Source: Terriglobus albidus (GTDB taxonomy: Bacteria; Acidobacteriota; Terriglobia; Terriglobales; Acidobacteriaceae). Taken from it: a stretch of DNA of 64,000 nt. This document shows, one piece after another, positions 44,501 through 52,777 of this stretch. The stretch lies in contig NZ_CP042806.1 of the NCBI RefSeq assembly GCF_008000815.1, positions 4,774,001 through 4,838,000 of the forward strand, read 5' to 3'. How positions within the stretch are numbered: position 1 is the stretch's first letter; every line of letters starts with the position of its first letter. A program made the translations under genes and the position numbers. The notes under the pieces were generated by a model. It was not told the origin of the DNA, searched no databases, and worked only from the letters and a program-made list of their open reading frames with translations.

Positions 44501-46116
44501 GAGAAGTAGAAGTAGCGCGGAATCGCCATCAGCAGACCGATAACGTTCAGCACCAGCATCACCAGGAAGGGTTGCGCAATGCGAGAGTCGAAGAACCTGC
44601 GGTTGACCACACCACCCTTTGCCGTCACGTTGAACGAACCCAACTTCGGGTTGATCAACGCCATCATGGTCGGAAGGAAGATATACGGCGCCAGAACGGT
44701 CTCATAGATCTCATTCCAAAATGAATGCCGATGCTGTCCCTGGATACGCGAGTTGGTAATGCTTGAGAGCACCAGGTGGGGGAAGGCGTACGCCAGAATC
44801 GCAGCCCAGTAACCGGGGATATTCGTGTGACCAAGGATCAGGTAGATCAGAGGGGCCGTCAAGAAGATCAGACGCGGCAGGCCATATAGAAAGTGCGACA
44901 TCGCGTTGAAGTAGCAGAGGCGCTGCGCCGGCTTCAGTCCCTTGGCAAAGAGAGGGTTGTCCGTACGCATGACCTGGATCATGCCGCGCGCCCATCGGAT
45001 ACGCTGCTTGACGTGACCGCTCAACCGCTCGGTCGCCAGACCTGCCGCCTGAGGAATGTTGATGTAGGCCGTATTCCAGCCATTGATCTGCATGCGCAAC
45101 GACGTGTGCGCGTCTTCTGTAACCGTCTCGACGGCGATGCCGCCGATCTCATCCAGAGCTTCGCGCCGCAGCACTGCGCAGCTTCCGCAGAAGAAGGTAG
45201 CGTTCCAGAAGTCGTTGCCGTCCTGCACGATGCCGTAGAACAGTTCGCCTTCGTTCGGAATGATGCGGAACTGTCCCAGGTTGCGCTCGAACGGATCAGG
45301 TGAATAGAAGTGGTGCGGCGTCTGCAGCATCGCGAGCTTGCGATCGCGCAGGAACCAGCCCACGGTCACCTGCAGGAAGCTGCGCGTCGGCACGTGATCG
45401 CAATCGAAGATCGCAACCAACGGCGCGCTCAACCGCTTCAGAGCGCGATTGATATTGCCGGCCTTCGCATGCGCGTTATCGTCACGCGTCATGTAGCCAA
45501 TACCAGCCTCTTCGCAGAATGAGCGAAACTCTTCGCGTTTTCCGTCGTCAAGAATGTAGACGTTCAGCTTGTCCGCCGGCCAGTCGATGTTCATGGCCGC
45601 AAGCGCGGTGTAACGCACTACGCTGAGCGGCTCGTTGTAAGTCGGGATCAGCAGGTCGACCTCGGGCCACTCGTTCGGATCCTCCGGCAGAGGCACGGGG
45701 GTGCGGCGCAAAGGCCAGATGGTCTGCAGATAGCCAAGGTAGAGGATCAGGAAGGCGTAGGTCTCTGCAAAGCAGAGCGTCAGGATAAAGAAGGCATCCA
45801 GCGGTCCCCACTTCGTTCCGGGATCCTGAAAGAACTCCACCACCGTTGCGATACGCCAGTAGCCATACCGGAAGGTCGAGAACATTGACGCCAGCATCAG
45901 CGTCAGCGTGACCAGATAGCTGCGAGAGCTGCGGTCCATCCAAACACCGATCAGCACGGTCAGCAGACCAAGCACAGCCTGCTGCGGCCAGGATAACCGG
46001 AGCATGCCCGTGGTTCCCAGGACGAAGAAACCGCCCAGGATCACCAGCACCCTTACCAGCTTCATCACCAGACTGTCGCCAGTCTCAAACTCACGCCACG
46101 CCGTGGTATGCGTCAT
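41548..46116 (-). CDS. bcsAB: cellulose synthase, fused BcsA-BcsB
   Basis: 1,522 residues. Residues 1-740 are BcsA: membrane helices, then a GT2 domain with DDG (190-192), DCD (238-240), FFCGS (308-312), TED (333-335) and QRIRW (371-375), further helices, and a PilZ domain with R589xxxR593 and D616xSxxG621 that should bind c-di-GMP. A hydrophobic segment near 745-770 leads into BcsB (to 1522), a periplasmic carbohydrate-binding/flavodoxin-like protein with a final membrane anchor (FSWTVVILVMGFSFLMAGLV). It polymerises UDP-glucose and starts export. Fusions of this kind are known in Komagataeibacter AcsAB. ATG 46116 overlaps the bcsQ stop (ATGA); the ORF to 46179 would extend into that gene. 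Confidence 0.95.
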   Translation of the reverse strand: MTHTTAWREFETGDSLVMKLVRVLVILGGFFVLGTTGMLRLSWPQQAVLGLLTVLIGVWMDRSSRSYLVTLTLMLASMFSTFRYGYWRIATVVEFFQDPGTKWGPLDAFFILTLCFAETYAFLILYLGYLQTIWPLRRTPVPLPEDPNEWPEVDLLIPTYNEPLSVVRYTALAAMNIDWPADKLNVYILDDGKREEFRSFCEEAGIGYMTRDDNAHAKAGNINRALKRLSAPLVAIFDCDHVPTRSFLQVTVGWFLRDRKLAMLQTPHHFYSPDPFERNLGQFRIIPNEGELFYGIVQDGNDFWNATFFCGSCAVLRREALDEIGGIAVETVTEDAHTSLRMQINGWNTAYINIPQAAGLATERLSGHVKQRIRWARGMIQVMRTDNPLFAKGLKPAQRLCYFNAMSHFLYGLPRLIFLTAPLIYLILGHTNIPGYWAAILAYAFPHLVLSSITNSRIQGQHRHSFWNEIYETVLAPYIFLPTMMALINPKLGSFNVTAKGGVVNRRFFDSRIAQPFLVMLVLNVIGLLMAIPRYFYFSPTLPFPFNYLSGLYDGTHPGTIWMNVIWTFFSIMILGVATAVAWESQQRRQTVRITMSVPADVIAPDGSVISGLTADISSGGLQMNVEGNAALHAGDNIKVVFPVLDGDAELPATVVWYDGVQLRAQFDSLTIEEEEALTMVLYSRADTWLGWGESREIDKPLVSLMRIFRLAIFGLQQTVKGLMKKKTTEKMAASVAPVLILAAMLMGAGKAQAQARPMLPATSPNANGGGVAPTGAPQSQLPGHDGGVQARPVPPGQFDNIFTLSDVGVPDTIVLRGVDAYHSTYFSIPQNQVVKSATMHLRYHFSPGLLPAISHLKVSVNGTLFATLPVTTQPNFVGEPADLTPEQKIAAQNSLSNARSFENNALLEATLTMPAEMLVHDNQITFEFVGHYTLQCEDPSHSTLWSHVDTTTTIELAGNLLPLQDDLKLLPLPFYDAAVNLHPSIPIVFLSQPTPKGLQAAGIVASYFGILTDYHPVRFPVSYGTIPQGNAIIISENASELPAALSVTGSSGATVAMRTNPSDPYSKVLILTGDSAEDTVKAAMGLSLQRSMWQGSQVSVQVKHPAASQPDDAPRWLPTDQLRTLGDITRQAELQGDGSVPLGVYMRVPPDLCYDCVTKPNLEFHMEYRYNPVPLANESTLQVYMNGAYVSSTPMPHQENASAVLQTPIPVPVVNMRPFSNSLMLKFVFQIAKKGKCQDTAPLNLQGAILKGSYLDIRDIPHWAVLPNLELFANAGYPFTRMKDLSETAVVIPDNAQTDEIEEYLTLMGHFGAQTGYPVTDVTVVTADGMKRDSKKDYIVLGTVEDQPALSILKNDLPVRIDGGGLHVQDTQGFFTPLQNAWWKVRSSDHVQTGELTMAGGLPDTILEGIEWPNNSGRSVVVIAARDHSVIPQFLSTFLRDSQSSDIAQSVSVLHGEKFSSYRIGNYVYHVGYLSLWARLKMFFTQFSWTVVILVMGFSFLMAGLVRVWLRHRARVRLQGE

Positions 46117-48203
46117 CGTTCCGTCCACCTTGCTCCGCGGAATCCGGCTGTTGCCGGCGCGGTAGCCGCGCGTACCCACGTTGCCACGTTCATAAAGTCT
46201 TCAGAGACAGGGCTCGACGGAGCATAGTCGATCACCGTCATTCCCTCTGCCAGCGCCTCACTTACCGCCGGGTTCCGGCGGATGGTAAAGGGCAGAAGAC
46301 GATCGCCAACCAACTGCCGCATCACCTCACGTACATCCAGGTGCAGCGGCAGTGAAGAATCGAACTGATTCAGAACATAGCTCGGCCGTACTGGACGTCC
46401 ATCGGCATCCGTGACTCCGTGGAAGAACTTCTCCACGGCCTGCAGGCTGATGACCGAGTTCATATCGGGAGCCAGAGGCACAATCACTGTGGGATTCAAG
46501 CGTCCCAGGCGGCGCAGCAACCAGCTCGAACCGGAGCTAAGGTCCACGATCATGCGATGCGCGCCCTGACCGTTGCGGGCGACCTCATCCATCACCCACT
46601 CCTGGGTTGCCTGATCGTTGCCCTTCTGATCGAGCTCGTAGTTCACCAGGTAGATGGGCGCGTCGGTGCTTCCAGGCGGCGGCGAGAAGGTCCGCACCAC
46701 GCTCGGACGCAGTTCACGCGCACCGAAGTAGAACGGCAGCAGACCATGTGATGTGGTATCGGTCAGCAGTACCTTTTCACCCATGCTGGACATGGCGCGG
46801 CCCAGCGTAGCCACCATGCTGGTCTTACCGACACCTCCGGCGAGCGAAAAGATCACCAGGGTTGGAACGCGATACTCCGGCTTGCGTGCAGGCTGCGGCT
46901 CGGCCTGTTCCTGCGAGTGATCGAAGACACCCTTCAGAGCAAACCAGCGCGAAGCAACACGCTCACGCGAGTGCTGCAGCGTATCAGGAACCTGCGGCGG
47001 CTCCTGCTGCTGCACAGGCTGAGGCTGCGGACGCTGCTGGCGATCTTCACCATACAGCCATGCCGGACGCACCGGACTCTGCTCTCGCTGAGCCGCCGGC
47101 ACCATACCGCTCTGCCGCACCGGCGCAGGGCGATACATCGGCTGAACCGGTTCGCGCTTCTCCGGCATCGTCTCAACTCGTTCCTGCGGAGGATAGTTCT
47201 TAAGCGGCGTCTCGTGGACGGGCGGCAATGTGACCTCGTGAGGCTGTGGCTCCTGCCGAGGCATCGGAGGAGCAGGAATAAAGTTACGGACCGGTTCGAC
47301 AGGTGGCTCCACGACATCCGGACGCCGCGGCATGGTTGCCGGGCGGTCTTCAAAGTGCGGCTGGGGAGGCTCCGGAGCCGGAATGAAGCTGCGCTGAGGC
47401 GCCTGATAACGCGGCTCTTCCCGATATGCGTCCATCTGTGCTGTTGGAACATCCGGACGATAGCCGCGCCGCAACTGCTGCTCCTGCTGTGCTGCCGGCT
47501 GTTCGACAACACGCTCAGGCTGCTTCGGTGTGACGGGGTCAACGATAGGAACCTTCTTCATGCCCGATGAGAATCCGGGCTGTACGCGCACCGCCGCGCG
47601 GATTGCAGAGCTCTGCCGCAAAGCAGCGGCACGTTCGGCAGAAGAGGTATGCGGGCGATGGATATGGTGTTCGATCTCGACATCGTGCGTAGGCTTGCTG
47701 TACGGATCGCTGATCTCGCCCGGGACGGCGGGCTGAAGCTGTTCGTTCGGCCAGCGGCGCTGCTGCATCTCGGCATGAGCGTGGGCTTCAGCGGCTTCGC
47801 GCTCGGCACGGCGGGCCGCGGCCTCTGCCGCAGCGGCAGCTTCGGCATGACGCGCTGCCTCCAGACGATCCTGTGCAGCCTTCTGCGCCTGCCGCGCACT
47901 CTCAGCGGCGGCAGCAGCCCTTTGCGTCTCTTCCGCATCAGCCGCTTCCTGAGAGAGCTTCTCGGCGACTGCCTCTTCGTGGCGCGCAGCCTCTTCGGCT
48001 TCCGTCTTCGCCTTCTCTTCCGCTTCACGCGCTGCTTCCGCGGCGCGATGCTTCATCTGGGCGCGGAACTCACGCCGCGACGCCGAAAAGTCACGATACT
48101 TAGCGCCCTGCAGATTCGCCCACGAATACAGTACGGCGACGTCTTCAGGGGTCTCGTCCGCAGCTTTCTGCTCTCCACTCCGCTCCGGATTATTGCTGTC
48201 CAT
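46113..48203 (-). CDS. bcsQ: BcsP/R-like N-terminus fused to BcsQ-type ParA/MinD ATPase
   Basis: 696 residues. The N-terminus (about 20-50) has EDVAVLYSWANLQG and KYRDFSASRRE, the short motif typical of BcsP/BcsR. An Ala/Glu-rich coiled coil follows (about 55-155), then a Pro/Gln-rich disordered stretch to about 430, then a MinD/ParA ATPase with deviant Walker A LAGGVGKTSM (near 453) and switch segments MIVDLSSGSS and PTVIVPLAPD. BcsQ places the cellulose machinery at the pole or controls its assembly. ATG 48203 follows AAGGAG. First gene of the cellulose operon. Confidence 0.87.
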   Translation of the reverse strand: MDSNNPERSGEQKAADETPEDVAVLYSWANLQGAKYRDFSASRREFRAQMKHRAAEAAREAEEKAKTEAEEAARHEEAVAEKLSQEAADAEETQRAAAAAESARQAQKAAQDRLEAARHAEAAAAAEAAARRAEREAAEAHAHAEMQQRRWPNEQLQPAVPGEISDPYSKPTHDVEIEHHIHRPHTSSAERAAALRQSSAIRAAVRVQPGFSSGMKKVPIVDPVTPKQPERVVEQPAAQQEQQLRRGYRPDVPTAQMDAYREEPRYQAPQRSFIPAPEPPQPHFEDRPATMPRRPDVVEPPVEPVRNFIPAPPMPRQEPQPHEVTLPPVHETPLKNYPPQERVETMPEKREPVQPMYRPAPVRQSGMVPAAQREQSPVRPAWLYGEDRQQRPQPQPVQQQEPPQVPDTLQHSRERVASRWFALKGVFDHSQEQAEPQPARKPEYRVPTLVIFSLAGGVGKTSMVATLGRAMSSMGEKVLLTDTTSHGLLPFYFGARELRPSVVRTFSPPPGSTDAPIYLVNYELDQKGNDQATQEWVMDEVARNGQGAHRMIVDLSSGSSWLLRRLGRLNPTVIVPLAPDMNSVISLQAVEKFFHGVTDADGRPVRPSYVLNQFDSSLPLHLDVREVMRQLVGDRLLPFTIRRNPAVSEALAEGMTVIDYAPSSPVSEDFMNVATWVRAATAPATAGFRGARWTER

Positions 48204-48447
48204 AACTGCTCCTTGAGCCTGGTGTGTCGTCAAACCGTCAGCCAGTTACTGTCCGGAAAAGACACACTTTTTCCGCAATTGTTCGATCCAATGCCCTGAG
48301 CGTACTGGCCTTAGGAACTCAAGTCAATCACCAGCAGATGCTACTTAAGTGTCAGAAATCATGCATTTTGAGCCTTATGGAAACAGCCTTTCCATAGGGC
48401 CGGGCACCACTGCACATGCCTCATTTGTGCTACCTTGAAGAAAGTGC

Positions 48448-48523
48448 GAGAGCGTAGCTCAGTTGGTAGAGCATCGCCCTTTTAAGGCGCTGGTCCTGGG
48501 TTCGAGCCCCAGCGCTCTCACCA
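48448..48523 (+). tRNA. tRNA-Lys(UUU)
   Basis: 76 nt with CCA encoded (48521-48523). The acceptor stem is GAGAGCG with CGCTCTC, the D arm GCTC-AGTTGGTA-GAGC, the anticodon loop CTTTTAA with anticodon TTT at 48481-48483, and the T arm CTGGG-TTCGAGC-CCCAG. It is transcribed away from the cellulose operon. Confidence 0.97.
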
Positions 48524-48976
48524 CTCTTCCTTCCCTTTTCTTCTCAACTCAGGGCGATTCTACCCACTCGATGGGCAACCTGAACCACACAGTAGTACCC
48601 TTCTGGGCACGAATCCTGAACGTTACCTGTCGGGCACGGGTCTGTCCGGAAGTATCGCGCTATCGCCAGCCTCAAGAGTATCGGTAGAGAAGCTGCAGAT
48701 TTCTCCGCTATGTTTCACCCCAGCCACCAACGCTGGCCGGGGACACGAGCGTGGGAAAGTTCCCGAACCAACTTGTTGAGAGTTTTTGTTGGTCATCCCG
48801 AAGGGATCTGCTATCCGATTTTGCCTTCGTTTGAGAAGCAGATTTCTCCGCTCCCTTCGGTCGCTACGAAATGACAAACAAAAAGACGATTCGAGCTTCG
48901 CTCGAATCGTTCCCCCTGCGAACAAGTTCGCCTGGACCCCGAATATCCCATCCAGTGCGTGGATTACGTTCCTGCT
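48524..48976. repeat. gene-free stretch with rearranged family A repeat
   Basis: No credible gene in these 450 bases; an ORF reaching in from the tRNA is spurious. A family A core, GCAGATTTCTCCGCT to GAAATGACAAACAAAAA, lies at 48837-48885, followed by the ATTCGAGCTTCGCTCGAAT palindrome. A second partial core begins at 48695. GTTGGTCATCCCGAAGGGAT (about 48789-48808) is another fragment typical of these repeats. The terminal GGGTGCCCCA arms are missing. Confidence 0.65.
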
Positions 48977-50182
48977 CTAGCCTACGGGCCTGTCGGGAAC
49001 GGGAGCCGTGGCGCAGAAACGCTCCAGGAACTCCGCCGAATACTGCTGCACCAGCGTGTTCACCCGTTCCGCGCTCTCGGAGGCAACGATCAGCCCGGCG
49101 TGGTGATGACGTTTCAGCGTCTCGACCACCTCCGGAGCATCGAACGGGGAGAGGTCAGGCTCCGCCATCTTTGCCAGGCAGAGCACGCTGCCGGCATAGA
49201 GGCTCTTCGGGCGAGGCAGGTCGTACTCAACTCCGGACATCGATGCGACCTCGATCTTCGCCCATTCCCGCCAGAGATTGATCCCGGTCGAGTGCTCGAT
49301 GACATCGGCGATATACGCTCCACCAACGCGGGCGGCTGATTCGAGGAAGTAGAACTCTCCATCCTCATCTGCCTTGATGAACTCGGTATGGGTCACGCCG
49401 CTCACCATCCCTAGCGCAGGGATCACAACTCCGTGAGCCTCGACGAGCATGCGGGCATCCAGGCTCTCCCGGTGGATGGCGCGCGTGGTGAACACGCCGC
49501 CTTCATGCATCACCTTCATCGGTGGAGCACCGTACTGATGCACGGCGCTGAAAAGGATGCGCTGCTTCCAGGTCACACCATCGACGTGGAAGACCTCACC
49601 GGGCACAAAGCGTTCCAGCAGATAGTGGCTCTGCTTGTCACCGAGCTCATCCAGCAGCGGCCAGAGATGCTGTGGTTGATGAATCTTCTGAATCCCAATT
49701 GCTGAGGCGCTGGAACGCGGCTTCAGCAGCCACGGCCCCGGAACGCTCTGCATGAACTCCCGCAGATCGTCGTAGTTCAGAATTGGCGTGAACTCCGGCA
49801 CAAGCACGCCCGCTCTCTGGGCGCGCTGCCGCATCGCCAGCTTGTCGCGAAAGAAGCGCGTGGTCGACTGCCCCATGCCCGGCAGGCGCATATGCTCCCG
49901 GATCAGCGCCGCCGATTCGAGTTCGAACTCGTCCAGAGCCACGATGCGATCAATGCGCTGGTGCCGTGCCCGATAGGTCACCGTATTCAGCACCTGTTCC
50001 GGGGTAAGCCCCTCAGGCATCGTCATCAAGTCGGCCAGGGCTTCGCGCGGCCACGATGCATCCTTGAGCTTTTCGACCGTGAGCAGCAGGACATTGCAGC
50101 CGAGCCCTGCGGCCTCGCTGAGAAACGCCTTGCCCTTCTCATAGCTGGTGATGCACAGAATCGTCTCTTTGCCGTCGCTCAT
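48977..50182 (-). CDS. ATP-grasp family ligase at the end of the heptose operon
   Basis: 401 residues, cytoplasmic. ATP-grasp signs: FFRDKLAMRQRAQRAGVLVP, WLLKPRSSASAIGIQKI (ATP-binding Lys), LLERFVPGEVFHVDGV and a metal-binding FYFLESAARVGGAYIADVIEH near the C-terminus. The fold resembles carbamoyl-phosphate/biotin-carboxylase-type ATP-grasp ligases that join a carboxylate to an amine. The substrate cannot be told. It lies 50 bases after hldD and has GAGAGGA before ATG 50182, so a role in envelope sugar or amino-acid modification is possible but unproven. Confidence 0.8.
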   Translation of the reverse strand: MSDGKETILCITSYEKGKAFLSEAAGLGCNVLLLTVEKLKDASWPREALADLMTMPEGLTPEQVLNTVTYRARHQRIDRIVALDEFELESAALIREHMRLPGMGQSTTRFFRDKLAMRQRAQRAGVLVPEFTPILNYDDLREFMQSVPGPWLLKPRSSASAIGIQKIHQPQHLWPLLDELGDKQSHYLLERFVPGEVFHVDGVTWKQRILFSAVHQYGAPPMKVMHEGGVFTTRAIHRESLDARMLVEAHGVVIPALGMVSGVTHTEFIKADEDGEFYFLESAARVGGAYIADVIEHSTGINLWREWAKIEVASMSGVEYDLPRPKSLYAGSVLCLAKMAEPDLSPFDAPEVVETLKRHHHAGLIVASESAERVNTLVQQYSAEFLERFCATAPVPDRPVG

Positions 50183-50232
50183 AGCATCCTCTCGCCAGTC
50201 GGTCTACCGCCAGGGCATGTCATCAAAACTCC

Positions 50233-51216
50233 TTAGAGCTGCAGCGGCTCCTCGGCGAATGTCTGACGTACACCCTCTTCTACATCGGTCATCGGATCCG
50301 CATATCCAGCCTGGCGCAGACCAGTGACATCAGCCTGGGTAAAGTGCTGGTACCGTCCGTGCAGGTCCGCGGGGAACGGAATAAACGTAATCTTGCCCTC
50401 ACCATGGACGCTCATCAAGGCCTTGGCAACGTCCTTGAAAGTCCGGGCCTTACCGGTGCCTGCGTTCACAACGGCCTTCACCGGCTGCTTCGGGCTCTCC
50501 AGGAGCAGACCTCCGAAGAACATGTTGATGCGCGCAAGATCCTTCACAAAGACGAAGTCGCGCAGCTGCTCACCGCTGCCGTACCCGCCTGTTCCCTCGA
50601 ACATGCGGATCTCGCCCTGCGTCTTCAACTGCTTAGAGAAGTGCTGCATCACGCTCGCCATGCGGCCCTTGTGACGTTCACGCGGACCGTAGACATTGAA
50701 GTAACGCAGACCGATCACAGTGGACTCAAAGCTGTTCATCCGGCGGCGCACATAGTTATCGAAGACCAGCTTGGAGTAGCCGTAGATGTTCAGCGGCTTC
50801 TCGTTTTCCTTGGTCGGCGTGAAGTTCTCGCTCAGGCCGTAGACGGCCGCGGTCGAGGCATAGACCAGCGGGATCTTGCGGTTGGTGGCGAAGTGCAGGA
50901 GCTCCTTCGAGTACGTGAAGTTGTTGTCCATCATGTACTGCCCATCATCTTCCAGCGTGTTGGAGCAGGCGCCCTGATGCAGGATCGCGCGAATCTTCAC
51001 GCTGTCGAAATCGCCGGCGTTGAGTGCTTCGCGGAACTCATGCTTGTCCATGTAATCGGAGTAGTCCGCGCCCAAAAGGTTAACGAACTTCGGTCCGGTC
51101 CAATTCGCAGCAGGCGCGAAGTTATCCACCAGCAGAATATCCTTCTCCCCGGCACGGTTCAGTTCATGAATCAGATTGCTTCCGATAAACCCGGCGCCAC
51201 CTGTGACAATGATCAA
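50233..51216 (-). CDS. hldD: ADP-L-glycero-D-manno-heptose 6-epimerase
   Basis: 327 residues. Extended SDR with an NAD(P)-binding TGGAGFIGSNLI at the N-terminus, the active-site YGYSK and YASTAAVYG, and the HldD signatures LHQGACSNT, GLRYFNVYGPRERHKGRMASV and EQLRDFVFVKD. It turns ADP-D,D-heptose into ADP-L,D-heptose for the LPS inner core. Start is TTG 51216 behind AAGGAG. It follows hldE by 49 bases. Confidence 0.94.
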   Translation of the reverse strand: MIIVTGGAGFIGSNLIHELNRAGEKDILLVDNFAPAANWTGPKFVNLLGADYSDYMDKHEFREALNAGDFDSVKIRAILHQGACSNTLEDDGQYMMDNNFTYSKELLHFATNRKIPLVYASTAAVYGLSENFTPTKENEKPLNIYGYSKLVFDNYVRRRMNSFESTVIGLRYFNVYGPRERHKGRMASVMQHFSKQLKTQGEIRMFEGTGGYGSGEQLRDFVFVKDLARINMFFGGLLLESPKQPVKAVVNAGTGKARTFKDVAKALMSVHGEGKITFIPFPADLHGRYQHFTQADVTGLRQAGYADPMTDVEEGVRQTFAEEPLQL

Positions 51217-51265
51217 CGCACTTTCTCCTTCAAGTTGCTATCGCGGTAGGGAACCTGGGCGGACT

Positions 51266-52735
51266 TCAGCAGACGCCCGTAAGCTTCTTTACGATGTTGG
51301 TCGTTGAGAACCCGGCTACGATAGGCACAATCTCGACACGGCCTCCGGAGGCAATGACGATTTCATGGCCTACAACCGTTTCTATGGTGTAGTCGCCACC
51401 CTTCACCAGAACGCTCGGCTTCAGGTCACGGATCAGTTCCAGGGGCGTGTCCTCATCAAACAACACAACCGCATCGACCGCCGCCAGCGCCGCCATTACC
51501 CGGGCGCGTTCGTTCTCTCCCACAACCGGACGCATTGGCCCCTTCAGCCGCTGCACGCTGGCATCGGTATTCAGGCCCACAACCAGCTTGCTGCCGAACC
51601 GGCGGCAGTCTTCCAGCAGCGTGATGTGTCCGACATGCAACAGGTCAAAACATCCGTTGGTGAAGACGATGGTTTCGCCCGCAGCACGCCACTCCTCGAC
51701 ACGGCGCTTCACGCGCTCCCGGTCGAGCACACGCTCATCCGATCGCAGGTCCTGGCTCGGCGTCAGCAGCTCAACCAGCTCGCCGGAAGTGATGGGCACA
51801 GTACCAACCTTACCGACGACGATACCGGCAGCCAGATTCGCCAACTCGATCGCCGTCTCAACCTTCAGACCACCAGCCAGGCTGGCGGCAAGTGTGGCAA
51901 TTACCGTATCGCCCGCACCGGAGACATCGAAGACCTCACGTGCCCGGGCGGGCGAGTGATAGGTGTATCCAGGCCGTACGATCCGGATTCCCTTCTCGCT
52001 CATCGTGACCGTCAGGTATTCGAACTCGTGCTCCACCACCTGCTTTTCTGCGGCATGCAGCAGGGCGTCCACCTCATAGGAGGGGACTCCCGTTGCCTGC
52101 GACAGCTCATTCAGGTTTGGGCAGACGGTCGTTGCTCCGGAGTACTTGCCCAGATCACGCGTCTTTGGGTCCACCAGTACCGGAATCGCGCGGGCGCGTG
52201 CGGCGCGGATCACCGCCGAGCATAATTCGTCGGAAAGCGCGCCTTTGGCGTAGTCACTCAGGATGACTGCATCAGCATGAGCGACTGCTGCCACTGAGGC
52301 GTCGATCAGCCGCTGCAGATCGTCAGGGGAAGGCTTCTTCTGGCTTTCGATATCCAGCCGCAACATCTGCTGGGTGCGCGCCACGATACGTGTCTTCGAG
52401 ATAGTAGGCAGGCTGCCAGTAACGACCGGGGCATAGTTCACGCCATCCTGGTCCAGCAGCGCCGCCAGTTCTTCTTTTTCACGGTCAGCGCCCCAGAACC
52501 CTGCGAGCGTGGCCCGTACCCCCAGTCCGGCCAGATTCATGGCCACATTTGCGGCGCCGCCGGCGCGCTCATACCGCTGCGCATGGCGCAGCACCGGTAC
52601 GGGGGCTTCGGGCGAGATGCGCTCCACCTCGCCATGAATGTAACGATCCAGCATGATGTCGCCCACAACCAGAACGCGGAGGTTGGAAAACCCTCCCTCC
52701 AGCAACCCGAGCACCTCATGAACCTGCGGAAGCAT
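51266..52735 (-). CDS. hldE: bifunctional heptose-7-phosphate kinase / heptose-1-phosphate adenylyltransferase
   Basis: 489 residues. The N-terminal ribokinase-like domain (about 1-325) has GDIMLDRYIHGEVERISPEAPVPV, GGAANVAMNLAGLG and the catalytic base in DVSGAGDTVIA. The C-terminal nucleotidyltransferase domain (about 350-489) has FTNGCFDLLHVGHI with the HxGH site and VVGLNTDASVQRLKGPMRPV. Together they supply ADP-D,D-heptose for HldD. The two activities are fused as in E. coli. ATG 52735 follows AAGGAG. Confidence 0.95.
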   Translation of the reverse strand: MLPQVHEVLGLLEGGFSNLRVLVVGDIMLDRYIHGEVERISPEAPVPVLRHAQRYERAGGAANVAMNLAGLGVRATLAGFWGADREKEELAALLDQDGVNYAPVVTGSLPTISKTRIVARTQQMLRLDIESQKKPSPDDLQRLIDASVAAVAHADAVILSDYAKGALSDELCSAVIRAARARAIPVLVDPKTRDLGKYSGATTVCPNLNELSQATGVPSYEVDALLHAAEKQVVEHEFEYLTVTMSEKGIRIVRPGYTYHSPARAREVFDVSGAGDTVIATLAASLAGGLKVETAIELANLAAGIVVGKVGTVPITSGELVELLTPSQDLRSDERVLDRERVKRRVEEWRAAGETIVFTNGCFDLLHVGHITLLEDCRRFGSKLVVGLNTDASVQRLKGPMRPVVGENERARVMAALAAVDAVVLFDEDTPLELIRDLKPSVLVKGGDYTIETVVGHEIVIASGGRVEIVPIVAGFSTTNIVKKLTGVC

Positions 52736-52777
52736 CGTCTCTCCTTCTTCCCATCATCGCATCACGCGAACAATCCA

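Noticed and set aside
48463-48687. 74-codon ORF starting inside tRNA-Lys
   Set aside because: It begins within the tRNA and runs into repeat sequence; no ribosome site or sensible protein.
48690-48900. possible CRISPR array
   Set aside because: The repeated parts are few, of unequal length and inverted, with no regular spacers; they fit the dispersed family A repeat.
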